Source of the DNA: JACRBR01 sp964371355
GTDB taxonomy: Bacteria; Chloroflexota; Dehalococcoidia; DSTF01; JACRBR01
Reading direction: 5' to 3'
Length of the DNA stretch: 64,000 nucleotides
Assembly: GCA_964371355.1 (NCBI GenBank)
Contig: CAYJMG010000002.1
Location: 119,597 to 183,596, forward strand
Every line of letters begins with the position of its first letter. Positions within the stretch are counted from its first letter, which is position 1. This document shows, one piece after another, positions 43,449 to 51,866 of the stretch. The position numbers were made by a program, and so were the translations under genes. The notes below the pieces were generated by a model that saw only the letters and a list, made by a program, of their open reading frames with translations, did no database searches and was not told where the DNA came from.

Positions 43449-43712
43449 ATGAAAACGGCGAAGGAAGAGACGCTAGAGCGAGTCGCCGGGTTGCCAGACG
43501 ACGCGACCACCGAACAGATCCTTTCCGAACTGCACTTTCAGGCGAAGATCTCTCGCGGTCTCGCGCAGTTCGAGCGCGGGGAGACGGCTAGCCACGAAGA
43601 GGTCATGGCGAAAGTGTCGCGTGGCCTTGAGCAAGCGGAGCGTGGAGAGATCGTGACACAGGGAGAGGCCAGGAACCGGCTCAACCGTTGGCTCTCTGAT
43701 GCCGGCGCATGA
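43449..43712 (+). CDS. Small antitoxin-like protein with internal duplication
   Basis: The 87-residue acidic protein contains LPDDATTEQILSELHFQAKI. It then carries two copies of a segment of the form KxSRGLxQxERGExxxxxEx (residues about 33-52 and 55-74) and ends NRLNRWLSDA. Its N-terminal part resembles short putative antitoxins common in Chloroflexota and cyanobacteria, which normally carry one such segment. No toxin gene is adjacent. Role unknown. Confidence 0.6.
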   Translation: MKTAKEETLERVAGLPDDATTEQILSELHFQAKISRGLAQFERGETASHEEVMAKVSRGLEQAERGEIVTQGEARNRLNRWLSDAGA

Positions 43713-43730
43713 AGCGCAGTCGCCCCGTGG

Positions 43731-44057
43731 TTACGACACGAGCCGTTTTAGCAGCGCGCGGAGGCGGGGCGCTCCCTTGAGGGCCTGGCGGAGACCCTCA
43801 ATCGCTTCTGCATCGATGATGAGCGCCCCGCGCTGGAACTGGCCGCCGCCGCTGTAGAAGCAGAAGCGCACGCTGGCCGTGCCCGCCGCCTCCCCGTCCT
43901 CGTACTGCATGAGCTGGATCGCGGGCTCGTGGTGCGGGCCAGTCCACGCCGCTTCCTCGACGATCCGGCCGCCGCCCCAGTGCATCTCGAACGGACGAGG
44001 GACAGCGCGGCGCTTCCGTGTGGATGTGGTCTTCGTTGTCGACTTCGCGGATCGCAT
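43731..44057 (-). CDS. Small conserved-looking protein, unknown
   Basis: ATG 44057 has GGGAGGT 4 bp upstream, so it is preferred over the longer frame. The 108-residue product has a Lys/Arg/Thr-rich N-terminus (about 20 residues) and a compact beta-type domain: WTGPHHEPAIQLMQYEDG, SVRFCFYSGGGQFQRGALIIDAEAI and a C-terminal helix. No family is recognised. It is divergent from tyrS. Confidence 0.6.
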   Translation of the reverse strand: MRSAKSTTKTTSTRKRRAVPRPFEMHWGGGRIVEEAAWTGPHHEPAIQLMQYEDGEAAGTASVRFCFYSGGGQFQRGALIIDAEAIEGLRQALKGAPRLRALLKRLVS

Positions 44058-44145
44058 GAGGACCTCCCGGGCCGGCCGCGACGCGTGCTGTGTCGCGGCG
44101 GCTGTGATGCGGTGAGGGTACACTTGGTCATCCTGCGCCGGCGAG

Positions 44146-45279
44146 ATGGAGTCCATGGGCAGCACAGTCGACCTGATCACGCGAAATCTCGATGAAGTCC
44201 TCACGCGCGAGGATCTCGAGCGTCTCGTCGCGACGGGCACGCCCCTGCGCCACTACATCGGCTTCGAGATCTCCGGCAAGATCCACCTGGGCACCGGCCT
44301 CGTCTGCATGGGCAAGATCAAGGATTTCGTCGACGCGGGCGTGGAGTGCACGATCTTCCTGGCCGATTGGCACTCGTGGATCAACGACAAGCTGGGCGGT
44401 GACCGCGAGACCATCCGGCGCATGGCGACCGCCTACTTCGCGGAGGGGCTGAAGGCCTCGTTCCGCTGCCTGGGTGGCGATCCGTCGAAGCTGCGATTCG
44501 TGCTGGGCACGGATCTGTACCACCACAACGACGAGTACTGGGCATCGCTCATCGACGTCGCGAAGGAGACGAGCCTGGCCCGGATGCAGCGCAGCATCAC
44601 CATCCTCGGCCGCAAGGAAGGCGAGTCAGTCGACTTCGCAAAGCTGCTGTATCCCGCCATGCAGGTCGCCGATATCTTCCAGCTGGGCGTGAACATCGCG
44701 CACGCCGGCATCGATCAGCGCAAGGCCCACGTCATCGCCCGCGATGTCGCCAGCAAGTTGCGCGTGAAACCGCTGCGCGACGCAAAGGGCGAGCAGATCA
44801 AGCCCGTCTGCGTGCATCACCCGCTCCTGCTCGGCCTCAACAAGCCGGCGGCCTGGCCGCCACAGGAGGACCAGGACGTCACCGAGATCTTCGCCTCGAT
44901 GAAGATGGCGAAGTCGGTGAAGTCGTCGGCCCTGTTTGTGCACGACACCGAGGACGAGGTCCGCTCGAAGGTGAAGAAGGCCTTCTGCCCACCAGACTAC
45001 GCGCGCTTCAACCCCATGCTCGACTGGGCCCGCAAGCTGATCTTCGCGCGCGAGGGCGAGTTCCGCGTGGCCCGCAGCGAGACGCACGGCGGCGACCTGC
45101 GGTTCTCCTCACCCGAGGAACTGGAGCAGGCCTACGCAGCCGCCACCCTTCACCCCGCCGACCTGAAAAACGGCGTCGCCGACTGGTTGGTGGACACACT
45201 GGCCCCTGCGCGCGAGGCGTTCGCGTCGGACGACGCCCGGGCCCTCATCGCCGAGCTGGAGACCCTGATTACGCGGTAG
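44146..45279 (+). CDS. tyrS: Tyrosyl-tRNA synthetase, archaeal/eukaryotic type
   Basis: The roughly 377-residue class I synthetase has GFEISGKIHLGTG (HIGH-like), FLADWHSWINDKLGG, YPAMQVADIFQLGVNIAHAGIDQRK (tyrosine pocket) and KMAKSVKSSA (KMSKS-like). These blocks and the short length without a C-terminal S4 domain are those of archaeal TyrRS, not of the usual bacterial TyrRS. It charges tRNA-Tyr. The ATG four codons downstream (44155) is an alternative start. A perfect palindrome and T-rich tract follow the stop. Confidence 0.88.
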   Translation: MESMGSTVDLITRNLDEVLTREDLERLVATGTPLRHYIGFEISGKIHLGTGLVCMGKIKDFVDAGVECTIFLADWHSWINDKLGGDRETIRRMATAYFAEGLKASFRCLGGDPSKLRFVLGTDLYHHNDEYWASLIDVAKETSLARMQRSITILGRKEGESVDFAKLLYPAMQVADIFQLGVNIAHAGIDQRKAHVIARDVASKLRVKPLRDAKGEQIKPVCVHHPLLLGLNKPAAWPPQEDQDVTEIFASMKMAKSVKSSALFVHDTEDEVRSKVKKAFCPPDYARFNPMLDWARKLIFAREGEFRVARSETHGGDLRFSSPEELEQAYAAATLHPADLKNGVADWLVDTLAPAREAFASDDARALIAELETLITR

Positions 45280-45284
45280 ATGCT

Positions 45285-45308
45285 CTGAGCTCGAGCTCAG
45301 TTCTTCCG
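45285..45308 (+). terminator. Terminator after tyrS
   Basis: The 16-bp perfect palindrome CTGAGCTCGAGCTCAG (45285-45300) starts 6 bp after the tyrS stop and is followed by TTCTTCCG. The rest of the gap to 45553 holds no gene, only a dispersed repeat near its end. Confidence 0.55.
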
Positions 45309-45510
45309 TTGTCGTGCGTGATAGTCGCGGCGAATGAAGGCCGGCGCGTACGGCAGGTAGGCCTGCTGCTCTTCACCCCAGCGTCCCTCACCTCGACGTC
45401 GCTGATCATTATCCCCTCAACGCCATTCATGTCGTGGAAGTCGGTGCTTAAAAGGGAAACCGGCCGCACATGCGATAGCGCGCGCAGCCTCACAAGAGAT
45501 CCCAACCGAT

Positions 45511-45543
45511 CCTCTGTGTCCTCTGCGTCTCTGTGGTGAAACA
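45511..45543. repeat. Dispersed CCTCTGTGTCCTCTGCGTCT phrase
   Basis: This 33-bp stretch is the common bacterial intergenic phrase whose other strand begins TTTCACCACAGAGACGCAGAGG. A diverged copy is at 17386-17409. I recognise it from many genomes; origin unknown. Confidence 0.55.
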
Positions 45544-45553
45544 CTGACGCAGC

Positions 45554-46288
45554 TCACAGCAGCCTCGGCGTCCCGGCCCGCTCCCGATCCTGCGCCGGCT
45601 CCAGGCACGCCGCGTCGTCGTTCTTCACGCTGTTCACCCGCGGCGAGACCTCCGTCGCGATCAGCGCGCCGGCGTCGGCGGGGACGAGCAGCCCGCGGAC
45701 GTCCTTCGCCCTTAAGGGGCGCTGCTTCTCGTCGGCGGGGACGTAGAGCCAGTCGTCGAGGTGCTCGCGTCGCAGGATCACCGGCATGCGGTCATGCACG
45801 GGGGCCACGGTCTCGTTCGCGTCCGTCGTCAGGATCGTGAACGTCCGCATCCACTCCTCCGTCTTCGGGTCCCGCCACGATTCGTACAGCCCCGCGAACA
45901 GCAGGAGCTGCCCTTCGGGCGCGTGAAACCACACCGGCTTCCTGGCCTCCTTCGCGCCTACCCACTCGAAGAACCCGTCGGCCGGCACCACGCACCGCCG
46001 CGCCTCGAACGCCTCTCGAAACGCCCGCGACGTCGGCGCCGACTCGCTCCGCGCGTTGATCTGGCGGGCGGCGCCCTTCGCGTCGGGCGCCCAGCTGTTC
46101 ACCAGGCCCCACCTCGCGGCCAGGAGCTGCCGCTGCTCGGCCTTCGTGCGCACGATCCAGTGCTGGTCCGTCGGGGCGATGTTGTACCGCGCGCGATACA
46201 GGCCGCGCTCGCCGGGCCGCGGCTCGGCGTCCAGCTCCTCGGCCAGGCCGTCGTAGTCGTCACGGGTCAGGGTGAAGCGGCCGCACAT
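45554..46288 (-). CDS. SRAP domain DNA-protein crosslink protein (YedK/HMCES-like)
   Basis: ATG 46288 places the catalytic Cys at position 2 (MCGRFTLT), as required: after Met removal it bonds covalently to abasic sites in single-stranded DNA. NIAPTDQHWIV, WGLVNSWAPDAKG, QINARSES, RRCVVPADGFFEWVG and PVHDRMPVIL complete the SRAP family motifs, including the Asn, Glu and His of the active site. The 244-residue length is normal. It shields abasic sites during replication. Confidence 0.95.
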   Translation of the reverse strand: MCGRFTLTRDDYDGLAEELDAEPRPGERGLYRARYNIAPTDQHWIVRTKAEQRQLLAARWGLVNSWAPDAKGAARQINARSESAPTSRAFREAFEARRCVVPADGFFEWVGAKEARKPVWFHAPEGQLLLFAGLYESWRDPKTEEWMRTFTILTTDANETVAPVHDRMPVILRREHLDDWLYVPADEKQRPLRAKDVRGLLVPADAGALIATEVSPRVNSVKNDDAACLEPAQDRERAGTPRLL

Positions 46289-46412
46289 GGCCCGCCCAGT
46301 GTAGCCCGCGTGGGCCGTCCCAGATTCGAAATGGGGCTGTTGTAAGGATTCCGGGCCTCCCCGGTCTAACACCTGAAACCGGAAGGACAACACCAGCAGG
46401 AGGACCAGGACC

Positions 46413-47258
46413 ATGACGACCCAGAACGACGGCATCAACCTTTTCGACCAGGGACCGGAGCAGGACAAGAAGGACGGCAAGCGCACGGCGTTCGCGCTGG
46501 GCGCGCTGGCGGCGTTGGGCGTCGCCGGGGCGCTGGGCGTGGGCTTCGTGCTCGGCGGCGGCGGCAACAGCAACGACGGCAGCGAGCAGGGCGAGAAGAG
46601 CGAGCCCACCCGTGTCGTGCGCGTCAGCCCCACCGCAGCCAACCCGCAGACCGGCGGCCAGACGCAGCCGCAGGCCCCCGCCGGCAACACGCAGCCCGGC
46701 GGCTCGGACTCCGGCAATACCTCGCCCGGCGGCGGCAGCGGCTCGGGCGACAGCGGGAGCAGTGGCAGCGGCGGTGAGCCGCCGGCGCCGCCGACGAACA
46801 CGCCGGAGCCACCGGCCCCGACAGAGACGCCCATCCCGCCGACGGAGACCCCGACGGAGACGCCGACGGAGACGCCGACGGAGACGCCGACCTCGACCCC
46901 CACGGCGACGGCGACCCCCGGCGGCGGCTGCCTGTGGTGCCCGGACCTCGACCTCATCGACCCCGGCGTCATCGTCATCGACATCTGGGCGCCCGTGTTC
47001 GACTACGCGAACTCGATGAACTGCCCCGGCGGTACGCTCGTCGGCGCCCGCGTGAACGAAGAGTCGGAGATGTGGGTGACCTACTCCTTCCTCGGGCTGG
47101 TCGAGGTGGAGACCGCCCACGAGTTCGACGCGACGGTGCTGTTGACCAACATCGGCGGCGGCCCGTTCATCTTCCCGGCGAGTGACATCGTCGTCCATGC
47201 GAAGGACGCGGCGGGTAACGAATCGTCGATGGCCGCCAACTGGCTTGGCTGCGCCTAA
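46413..47258 (+). CDS. Membrane protein with Pro/Thr linker and small extracytoplasmic domain
   Basis: The 281-residue protein has a short N-terminus, one transmembrane helix (about residues 30-50, GALAALGVAGALGVGFVLGGG), a Gly/Ser/Asn/Gln region and a Pro/Thr/Glu linker with (TETP)n. A C-terminal domain of about 110 residues with two Cys pairs follows (CLWCPDLDLIDPG, MNCPGGTLVGAR ... WLGCA) and looks like a beta-sandwich. GGAGG lies 9 bp before the ATG. No family is recognised. Confidence 0.7.
   Translation: MTTQNDGINLFDQGPEQDKKDGKRTAFALGALAALGVAGALGVGFVLGGGGNSNDGSEQGEKSEPTRVVRVSPTAANPQTGGQTQPQAPAGNTQPGGSDSGNTSPGGGSGSGDSGSSGSGGEPPAPPTNTPEPPAPTETPIPPTETPTETPTETPTETPTSTPTATATPGGGCLWCPDLDLIDPGVIVIDIWAPVFDYANSMNCPGGTLVGARVNEESEMWVTYSFLGLVEVETAHEFDATVLLTNIGGGPFIFPASDIVVHAKDAAGNESSMAANWLGCA
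46841..46888 (+). repeat. 12-bp coding minisatellite (GACGGAGACGCC)4
   Basis: Four tandem copies of GACGGAGACSCC encode the TETP linker repeats of the gene at 46413. Near-identity of the copies makes the region prone to slippage in steps of four residues. Confidence 0.75.
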
Positions 47259-47290
47259 GGCCACGACCAACAAGCTCGGCCAGCGGGGAG

Positions 47291-47313
47291 GGCCGCCGTA
47301 AGGCGGCCTTCTT
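47291..47313 (+). terminator. Intrinsic terminator
   Basis: GGCCGCC GTAA GGCGGCC (47291-47308) followed by TTCTTCG, about 30 bp after the stop of the 46413 gene. It lies between convergent genes. Confidence 0.75.
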
Positions 47314-47346
47314 CGCGTTCGCGGCGTTCGCGATCAGGTACTCCGG

Positions 47347-49572
47347 CTAGAGCCCGCGGAACTCGCGCACGTTCGGCTCGGTGGTGCGCAGCATCGTGTC
47401 CGTGACGTCGCTTCCGTTGATCGCCAACGTAATGTTGCCGTCCCGGCGCACGCGCACGGTGCCGATCTCGCCCGTAGCCTCGATCAGCACGGCGCCGGTG
47501 CGGTCATCGAGTTCGATGCGCCCGAACCCGAGGGCGTCGCACTCGACCACGGTATCGGGCGTCTCGAGCCAGATCGGCGCCTGTTCGTCGCTCGGGTTCA
47601 CGAAGACGTAGTGCTGCGCATCGTCGTCCGCCACGAGCCACTTGGGCGTCGTGCCGGCGAGCAGCCGGGCCCGGCCAAGCGCGACCAGCGAGTCGCGTGA
47701 CTGTAGGAACTGTGGCCCGCTCCCATCGAGCGCGCCCGCGCGGCCCATCGGCGGCTGGTAGTCCACGCCGTCAAACCGCCGGCCGGCGGGCGACATGTCC
47801 CACAAGCTGTAGCGCAGGGCGATGCTGCGCGGGCCCGACCCGTAGGCGATCTCGCGCACGTAATCGTCGTCGGCGCTATCGGCCAGCATGGCGACGGCGA
47901 TGTACGAGGCGAAGGCATCCAGATCCGCGTGCTCGCCACGTTCCGCGACCTCGAGCGCGAACGCGCTGCGGATGTTCCCTTTGTAGAACGGACCCGCCTG
48001 CGACCGGTGCTCCCAGAACTGCTTCGCGAAGCCTCGGTAGTTGTAGATGTCCAGCGTCAGCTTCTCGCCGTCCAGGTGCAGCTCGATCGGCGCGTCGGAG
48101 CCCATGTCCGACGGCTCGAGCGGGATGATCGCCACGTAAACGTCGCCGGCCGCGATGCAGACGGCCTCCCCTCCGCGCACGGTGATGGCGCTGTGCGCGG
48201 TGGGATCGACGGGGGCGCCCCCGACGCGGACGTCGGCGCCGGCCGCGCCCAGCATGTTGACGCTGAGCTTGTAGCTGCGCGTAGGCCGCAGCCGCGGACG
48301 CAGGCCGTACGCCACGACCGCGCGGTTGTGGCTCTGGGCGCCAACGAACACGCCGTCGTCGGTCCAGTCCTCGGCCTCGCGCGGCGATGCGTCTCCGGCG
48401 CCGTGCCCGCGGTCATCGATGACGTAGCGCGCGAAGAGCGTGCCATAGCCCGGCTCAGCGTCGCGCCGGAACTGCAGCAGGACGTTGTTCGGCGATTCCC
48501 ACACCTCGACCGGGTCGCCCACGCCGAAAGAACGCGAAGCCGTGCCCAGCGCGTAGCTCTCGGTCATGTAAGTGCTGATGTCCAGCTCGCGCTCGCTGTC
48601 GGTCGTCTCGTCGCAGGCGAACGGATAGCGCTTCTCCCGCAACCAGCGCTCGACGTAGGCGGGGCAGTGGAACGTGGCGTCGGCGACGCCGGTTTGGCCC
48701 TCTTCGCGGTCGCGCGCGTACGGAGTCTGACGGCGAAGGGTCTCGTCGCCGAGGACGCGCCACAGGATGAGCTTCAGGTAGCCACCGTCGCCCGTCCAGC
48801 CGTCGTGATAGGAACGCGAGTGCGGGCCGGCGAGCTGGGCGAGCGCGGGGTGGTAGTGCGTGGCGACGTGCAACCACAGGCGCTCTTCGGCGACCCGCGC
48901 CTTCAGCGCGATGTCGAGGTCGGACGTCTGTTCGGCCAGGAAGGCCATCCGCGCGAGATCGACGGCAAGGTACGTGGGGCTGTTGTACTCGTGGGGCGCG
49001 CCGCTGCGGTTCGTGAACTCGAACCACTCGTCCAGGCGGCGCGCGCCGCGGTCGACGTACTCGTCCTCGCCCAGCGTCTCGCCGCCCAGGACTGTGTTGC
49101 AGATGTCGCTGAGGGCGATGTTCGTGTAGCCCGGGTGCACGTCCAGCCGGTCGATCTCCGCCAGCCCCAGCGCGACCGCCTCGCGCATCTCGGCCTCCAG
49201 GTCGCCGGGGATGAGGCCGGCGTGGTCGCGCAGCAGGTCGTTCAGGCCGTCGAGCATGAACTCGACGCCGTTCAGGTCGCGGACACCCTCCTCCTCCAGC
49301 ATCCAGCGGAAGTTGCCGCGATGGGCGTCCTGCTCGCGCGTCTCCTGCAGTGCCAGCACGGCACGGATAGCGCGCGCAGCCCGCTCGACGTGCTCCGTGG
49401 CCCCTTCGCGGAGGAGGACGCCCGCATACGCCAGCGTGCCGCGCGGGTCGTGAAACTGCGGGCGGCCCGGATAGTGCACCATGGCGACGGCGTCGTCCCA
49501 CCGCGCGGCGAGAGAGGCGGCGCCTTCGTCGAAGAGCTGCTGTGCGCGAACGTCCGCGGGGTCATTGGTCAT
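47347..49572 (-). CDS. Large protein of unknown family, helical toroid plus beta-sandwich
   Basis: The 741-residue protein has a helical N-terminal half (about 1-330) with regularly spaced Trp/His/Tyr/Asp motifs: RGNFRWMLEEEGVRDLNG, HPGYTNIALSDICNTVLGG, YNSPTYLAVDLARMAFLAE and HYHPALAQLAGPHSRSYHDGW. A beta-rich C-terminal half contains YRGFAKQFWEHRSQAGPFYKG. This layout resembles polysaccharide lyases of the heparinase type with an alpha/alpha toroid, but no family motif is certain. There is no signal peptide. The ATG lies inside a dispersed ATGACCAATGACC-type phrase. Confidence 0.7.
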   Translation of the reverse strand: MTNDPADVRAQQLFDEGAASLAARWDDAVAMVHYPGRPQFHDPRGTLAYAGVLLREGATEHVERAARAIRAVLALQETREQDAHRGNFRWMLEEEGVRDLNGVEFMLDGLNDLLRDHAGLIPGDLEAEMREAVALGLAEIDRLDVHPGYTNIALSDICNTVLGGETLGEDEYVDRGARRLDEWFEFTNRSGAPHEYNSPTYLAVDLARMAFLAEQTSDLDIALKARVAEERLWLHVATHYHPALAQLAGPHSRSYHDGWTGDGGYLKLILWRVLGDETLRRQTPYARDREEGQTGVADATFHCPAYVERWLREKRYPFACDETTDSERELDISTYMTESYALGTASRSFGVGDPVEVWESPNNVLLQFRRDAEPGYGTLFARYVIDDRGHGAGDASPREAEDWTDDGVFVGAQSHNRAVVAYGLRPRLRPTRSYKLSVNMLGAAGADVRVGGAPVDPTAHSAITVRGGEAVCIAAGDVYVAIIPLEPSDMGSDAPIELHLDGEKLTLDIYNYRGFAKQFWEHRSQAGPFYKGNIRSAFALEVAERGEHADLDAFASYIAVAMLADSADDDYVREIAYGSGPRSIALRYSLWDMSPAGRRFDGVDYQPPMGRAGALDGSGPQFLQSRDSLVALGRARLLAGTTPKWLVADDDAQHYVFVNPSDEQAPIWLETPDTVVECDALGFGRIELDDRTGAVLIEATGEIGTVRVRRDGNITLAINGSDVTDTMLRTTEPNVREFRGL

Positions 49573-49599
49573 GAGTCATAGGTTGTCATACATCATAGT
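49561..49599. repeat. Dispersed GTCATTGGTCATGAGTCATA phrase
   Basis: A GTCAT-rich low-complexity stretch (GTCATT, GTCATG, GTCATA, GTCATA) covers the start codon of the 741-residue gene and the stop region of the gene upstream of it. It belongs to the same kind of dispersed phrases as at 32890. Confidence 0.45.
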
Positions 49600-50216
49600 A
49601 GGGCGGCGTCGTCGCGCGCGGCCGGCGCCGGCGCATCCTGTTCCACGTCCCAGGTCCGGAGGCCGATGAAGGCCAGCGCCAGTGCCCCCGCGCACATCAC
49701 GACGAACTCGGAGATATCGACCAGCCGCGAGGGCTGACCCAGCGCGCTGGTGAATATGGTACCCAACGCCCCGTAGAAGGAGCTGAGGGGGTCGGTGCTG
49801 TCGCCGGTGCTGCTCATGCCGGCGCCGAACACGACAAGGAGGACGCCACCCAGCGCCACACCCAGCCCGGTCACCGGCGCCCGGCGGAGAGCCGACAGTC
49901 CGAGGACAAGTGCGGCAATACCGGCGGCGAAGTCGATCATCCGCCGGAGCGAAGCGCGGTCGACCATGTCCTCCAGCGCCTCGTACTGCTCTTCCTCGGC
50001 GGATTCGTCGAACCCGGATTCGAGGATGGCAGACGCCTCGTCAAAGCCGGGGCTGCGGATGAACGCTTCGGCGCCGCCGATGGTGGCGAATGCGATCGCA
50101 ACGGCCAGCCCAACCTGAAACAGGCGCTTGCCGACCTCGTCGCTCCCGCCCAGTCGCCCCGCCGCCAGCACCGCCGCCAGGATCACCGCCAGCACGAACC
50201 CCGATTGCAGTCCCAC
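49593..50216 (-). CDS. Integral membrane protein, unknown
   Basis: GTG 50216 follows GGAGG with 6-bp spacing and is preferred over the upstream Arg-rich extension. The 207-residue protein has five to six predicted transmembrane helices, with an acidic loop ESAEEEQYEALEDMVDR between helices 2 and 3. No family is recognised. Confidence 0.65.
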   Translation of the reverse strand: MGLQSGFVLAVILAAVLAAGRLGGSDEVGKRLFQVGLAVAIAFATIGGAEAFIRSPGFDEASAILESGFDESAEEEQYEALEDMVDRASLRRMIDFAAGIAALVLGLSALRRAPVTGLGVALGGVLLVVFGAGMSSTGDSTDPLSSFYGALGTIFTSALGQPSRLVDISEFVVMCAGALALAFIGLRTWDVEQDAPAPAARDDAALL

Positions 50217-50378
50217 GATGCGCCTCCGCTCTTCGATCCGCGCCCGGCGCGGGAGTCTCCGCAGGGGCGTTGTCTCACAACTTCTCGCCGAATACAAGCC
50301 TGCGCGTGGCCCTAAGTGTCCGGCGCGCTAGGATCGAAGCTCCAGCAGGTTCAACGATGCAGTGGAGGCAGGTGCAGG

Positions 50379-51308
50379 ATGGCGAAGAAGTTCCGGTTCG
50401 GGGTGCAGGCGTCGAAGGCGCGGTCGGGCGAGGACTGGGTCGAGAAGGCGCGGAAGATCGAGAGCCTGGGCTACTCCTCGCTGTTGATCCCGGACCACTT
50501 CGACGACCAGTTCGCGCCGATGCCGGCGATGGCCGTGGCCGCCGCCGCGACCACGACCTTGCGCGTCGGCGGGCTGGTGCTGGACAACGACTACAAGCAC
50601 CCGCTCGTGCTGGCGAAGGAAGTCGCGACCCTGGACGTGCTGACGGGCGGGCGTGTAGAGCTGGGGATTGGCGCCGGATGGATGCAGACCGACTACGCGG
50701 CGTCGGGCATCCCCTACGACCGCCCCGGCGTGCGCATCAGCCGCTTTGCCGAGGGCTTGCAGGTCATCAAGGGCCTGCTCTCGGGCGAGCCCGTCGACTT
50801 CAAGGGCACGTACTACACGATCACGAACCACACCGGCACGCCGAAGCCCGTACAGCAGCCTGTGCCCGTCCTGATCGGCGGCGGCGGCAAGCGCGTCCTT
50901 TCACTCGCGGCCCGCGAGGCCAACATCATCAGCGTGAACTTCAACCTGGCGCCGGGCGCGGTGAACCGTGAGGTGATGAACACAGGCGACCAGACCTCGA
51001 CGGCGGAAAAGATCGGTTGGATCCGCGCAGCCGCCGGCAGCCGGTTCGACGACATCGAGCTGAGCGTGACGGTCTTCGTCTGCATCGTGACCGACGACCA
51101 GAAGGGGATGGCCGAGCGTGTCTCAGGCGGGTTCGGGATGTCACCGGAAGAGGTGCTGCAGACGCCGCACGTCGTCGTCGGCTCCGTCGACCAGATCGTC
51201 GACGCACTGCAGGAGCGCCGCGAGAAGTTCGGCTTCAGCTACATCGTGTTCTCGGGCGACGGGTTCCAGGCGCTGGCGCCCGTGGTGAAGAAGCTGGCCG
51301 GCACGTAG
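50379..51308 (+). CDS. LLM-class F420-dependent oxidoreductase (TIGR03621-like)
   Basis: ATG 50379 begins MAKKFRFGVQASKARSGEDW. The 309-residue bacterial-luciferase-like TIM barrel has PDHFDDQFAPMPAMAVAA, LRVGGLVLDNDYKHPLVLAKE, TLDVLTGGRVELGIGAGW and PVLIGGGGKRVLSLAAREAN. These match F420-dependent monooxygenase-like proteins described mainly from Actinobacteria. Substrate unknown. GTGGAGGCAGGTGCAGG upstream provides the ribosome site. Confidence 0.9.
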   Translation: MAKKFRFGVQASKARSGEDWVEKARKIESLGYSSLLIPDHFDDQFAPMPAMAVAAAATTTLRVGGLVLDNDYKHPLVLAKEVATLDVLTGGRVELGIGAGWMQTDYAASGIPYDRPGVRISRFAEGLQVIKGLLSGEPVDFKGTYYTITNHTGTPKPVQQPVPVLIGGGGKRVLSLAAREANIISVNFNLAPGAVNREVMNTGDQTSTAEKIGWIRAAAGSRFDDIELSVTVFVCIVTDDQKGMAERVSGGFGMSPEEVLQTPHVVVGSVDQIVDALQERREKFGFSYIVFSGDGFQALAPVVKKLAGT

Positions 51309-51318
51309 ACGCCATCCC

Positions 51319-51337
51319 GGGCGGCCACGCGCCGCCC
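51319..51337. terminator. Hairpin between convergent genes
   Basis: GGGCGGC CACGC GCCGCCC (perfect 7-bp stem) lies 11 bp after the LLM stop and 17 bp from the convergent stop. No T-run follows, but position favours termination. Confidence 0.45.
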
Positions 51338-51353
51338 CCTCCAGTGACGATGG

Positions 51354-51740
51354 TCACACGGGATCGACGCGCTGCATCTGCGGGCGTTCGGGTTCGGGCT
51401 GGAACTCGCGCCACATGTCCCGCGCCAGCAGGTCGAGGTCGCTCAGCTCGCCGAAGACATAGCCGTCGGCGGCGTCGAAGTGCAGCAGCACTTTGTCGAC
51501 GAGCCAATCGCCCTTCTCCTCCCACCAGGCCTTCGGGATGTCGCGCGAGGAGTGGCCGCGGGCGTGCGTATAGGGGCTGGTCTCCAGCGCGAACCGCGCG
51601 AACTCCAGCGGCCCGCCCTGGTCGAAGGTCCAGCGCACGTGCCGGCAGTAGCGCATAGGCTCGTTCGGCTGCGCGCAGATCGGGCAACGGACGGGCGTAC
51701 CCGCCTCCGCCCCGCCAGGTTGCGAGATGATCGTCCCCAT
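51354..51740 (-). CDS. Small zinc-ribbon-containing protein, unknown
   Basis: The 128-residue protein has an N-terminal CPIC...CRH zinc-binding element (VRCPICAQPNEPMRYCRHVRW). A Trp/Asp-rich part follows (TFDQGGPLEFARFALETSP, WWEEKGDWLVDKVLLHFDAADGYVFG). No family is recognised; the layout suggests a small regulatory or adaptor protein. Confidence 0.65.
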   Translation of the reverse strand: MGTIISQPGGAEAGTPVRCPICAQPNEPMRYCRHVRWTFDQGGPLEFARFALETSPYTHARGHSSRDIPKAWWEEKGDWLVDKVLLHFDAADGYVFGELSDLDLLARDMWREFQPEPERPQMQRVDPV

Positions 51741-51866
51741 CGTGTGCCTCCACCCGTCCCCATCTGACGAGCTTCTTCACCGATCCCAACGGGAACGTAA
51801 CGCGCGCCGTTTCCAGCGCCCGTCAACATGCGAGCACCCATGCCGTCAAGGGGCGCCCCGGGGCGG

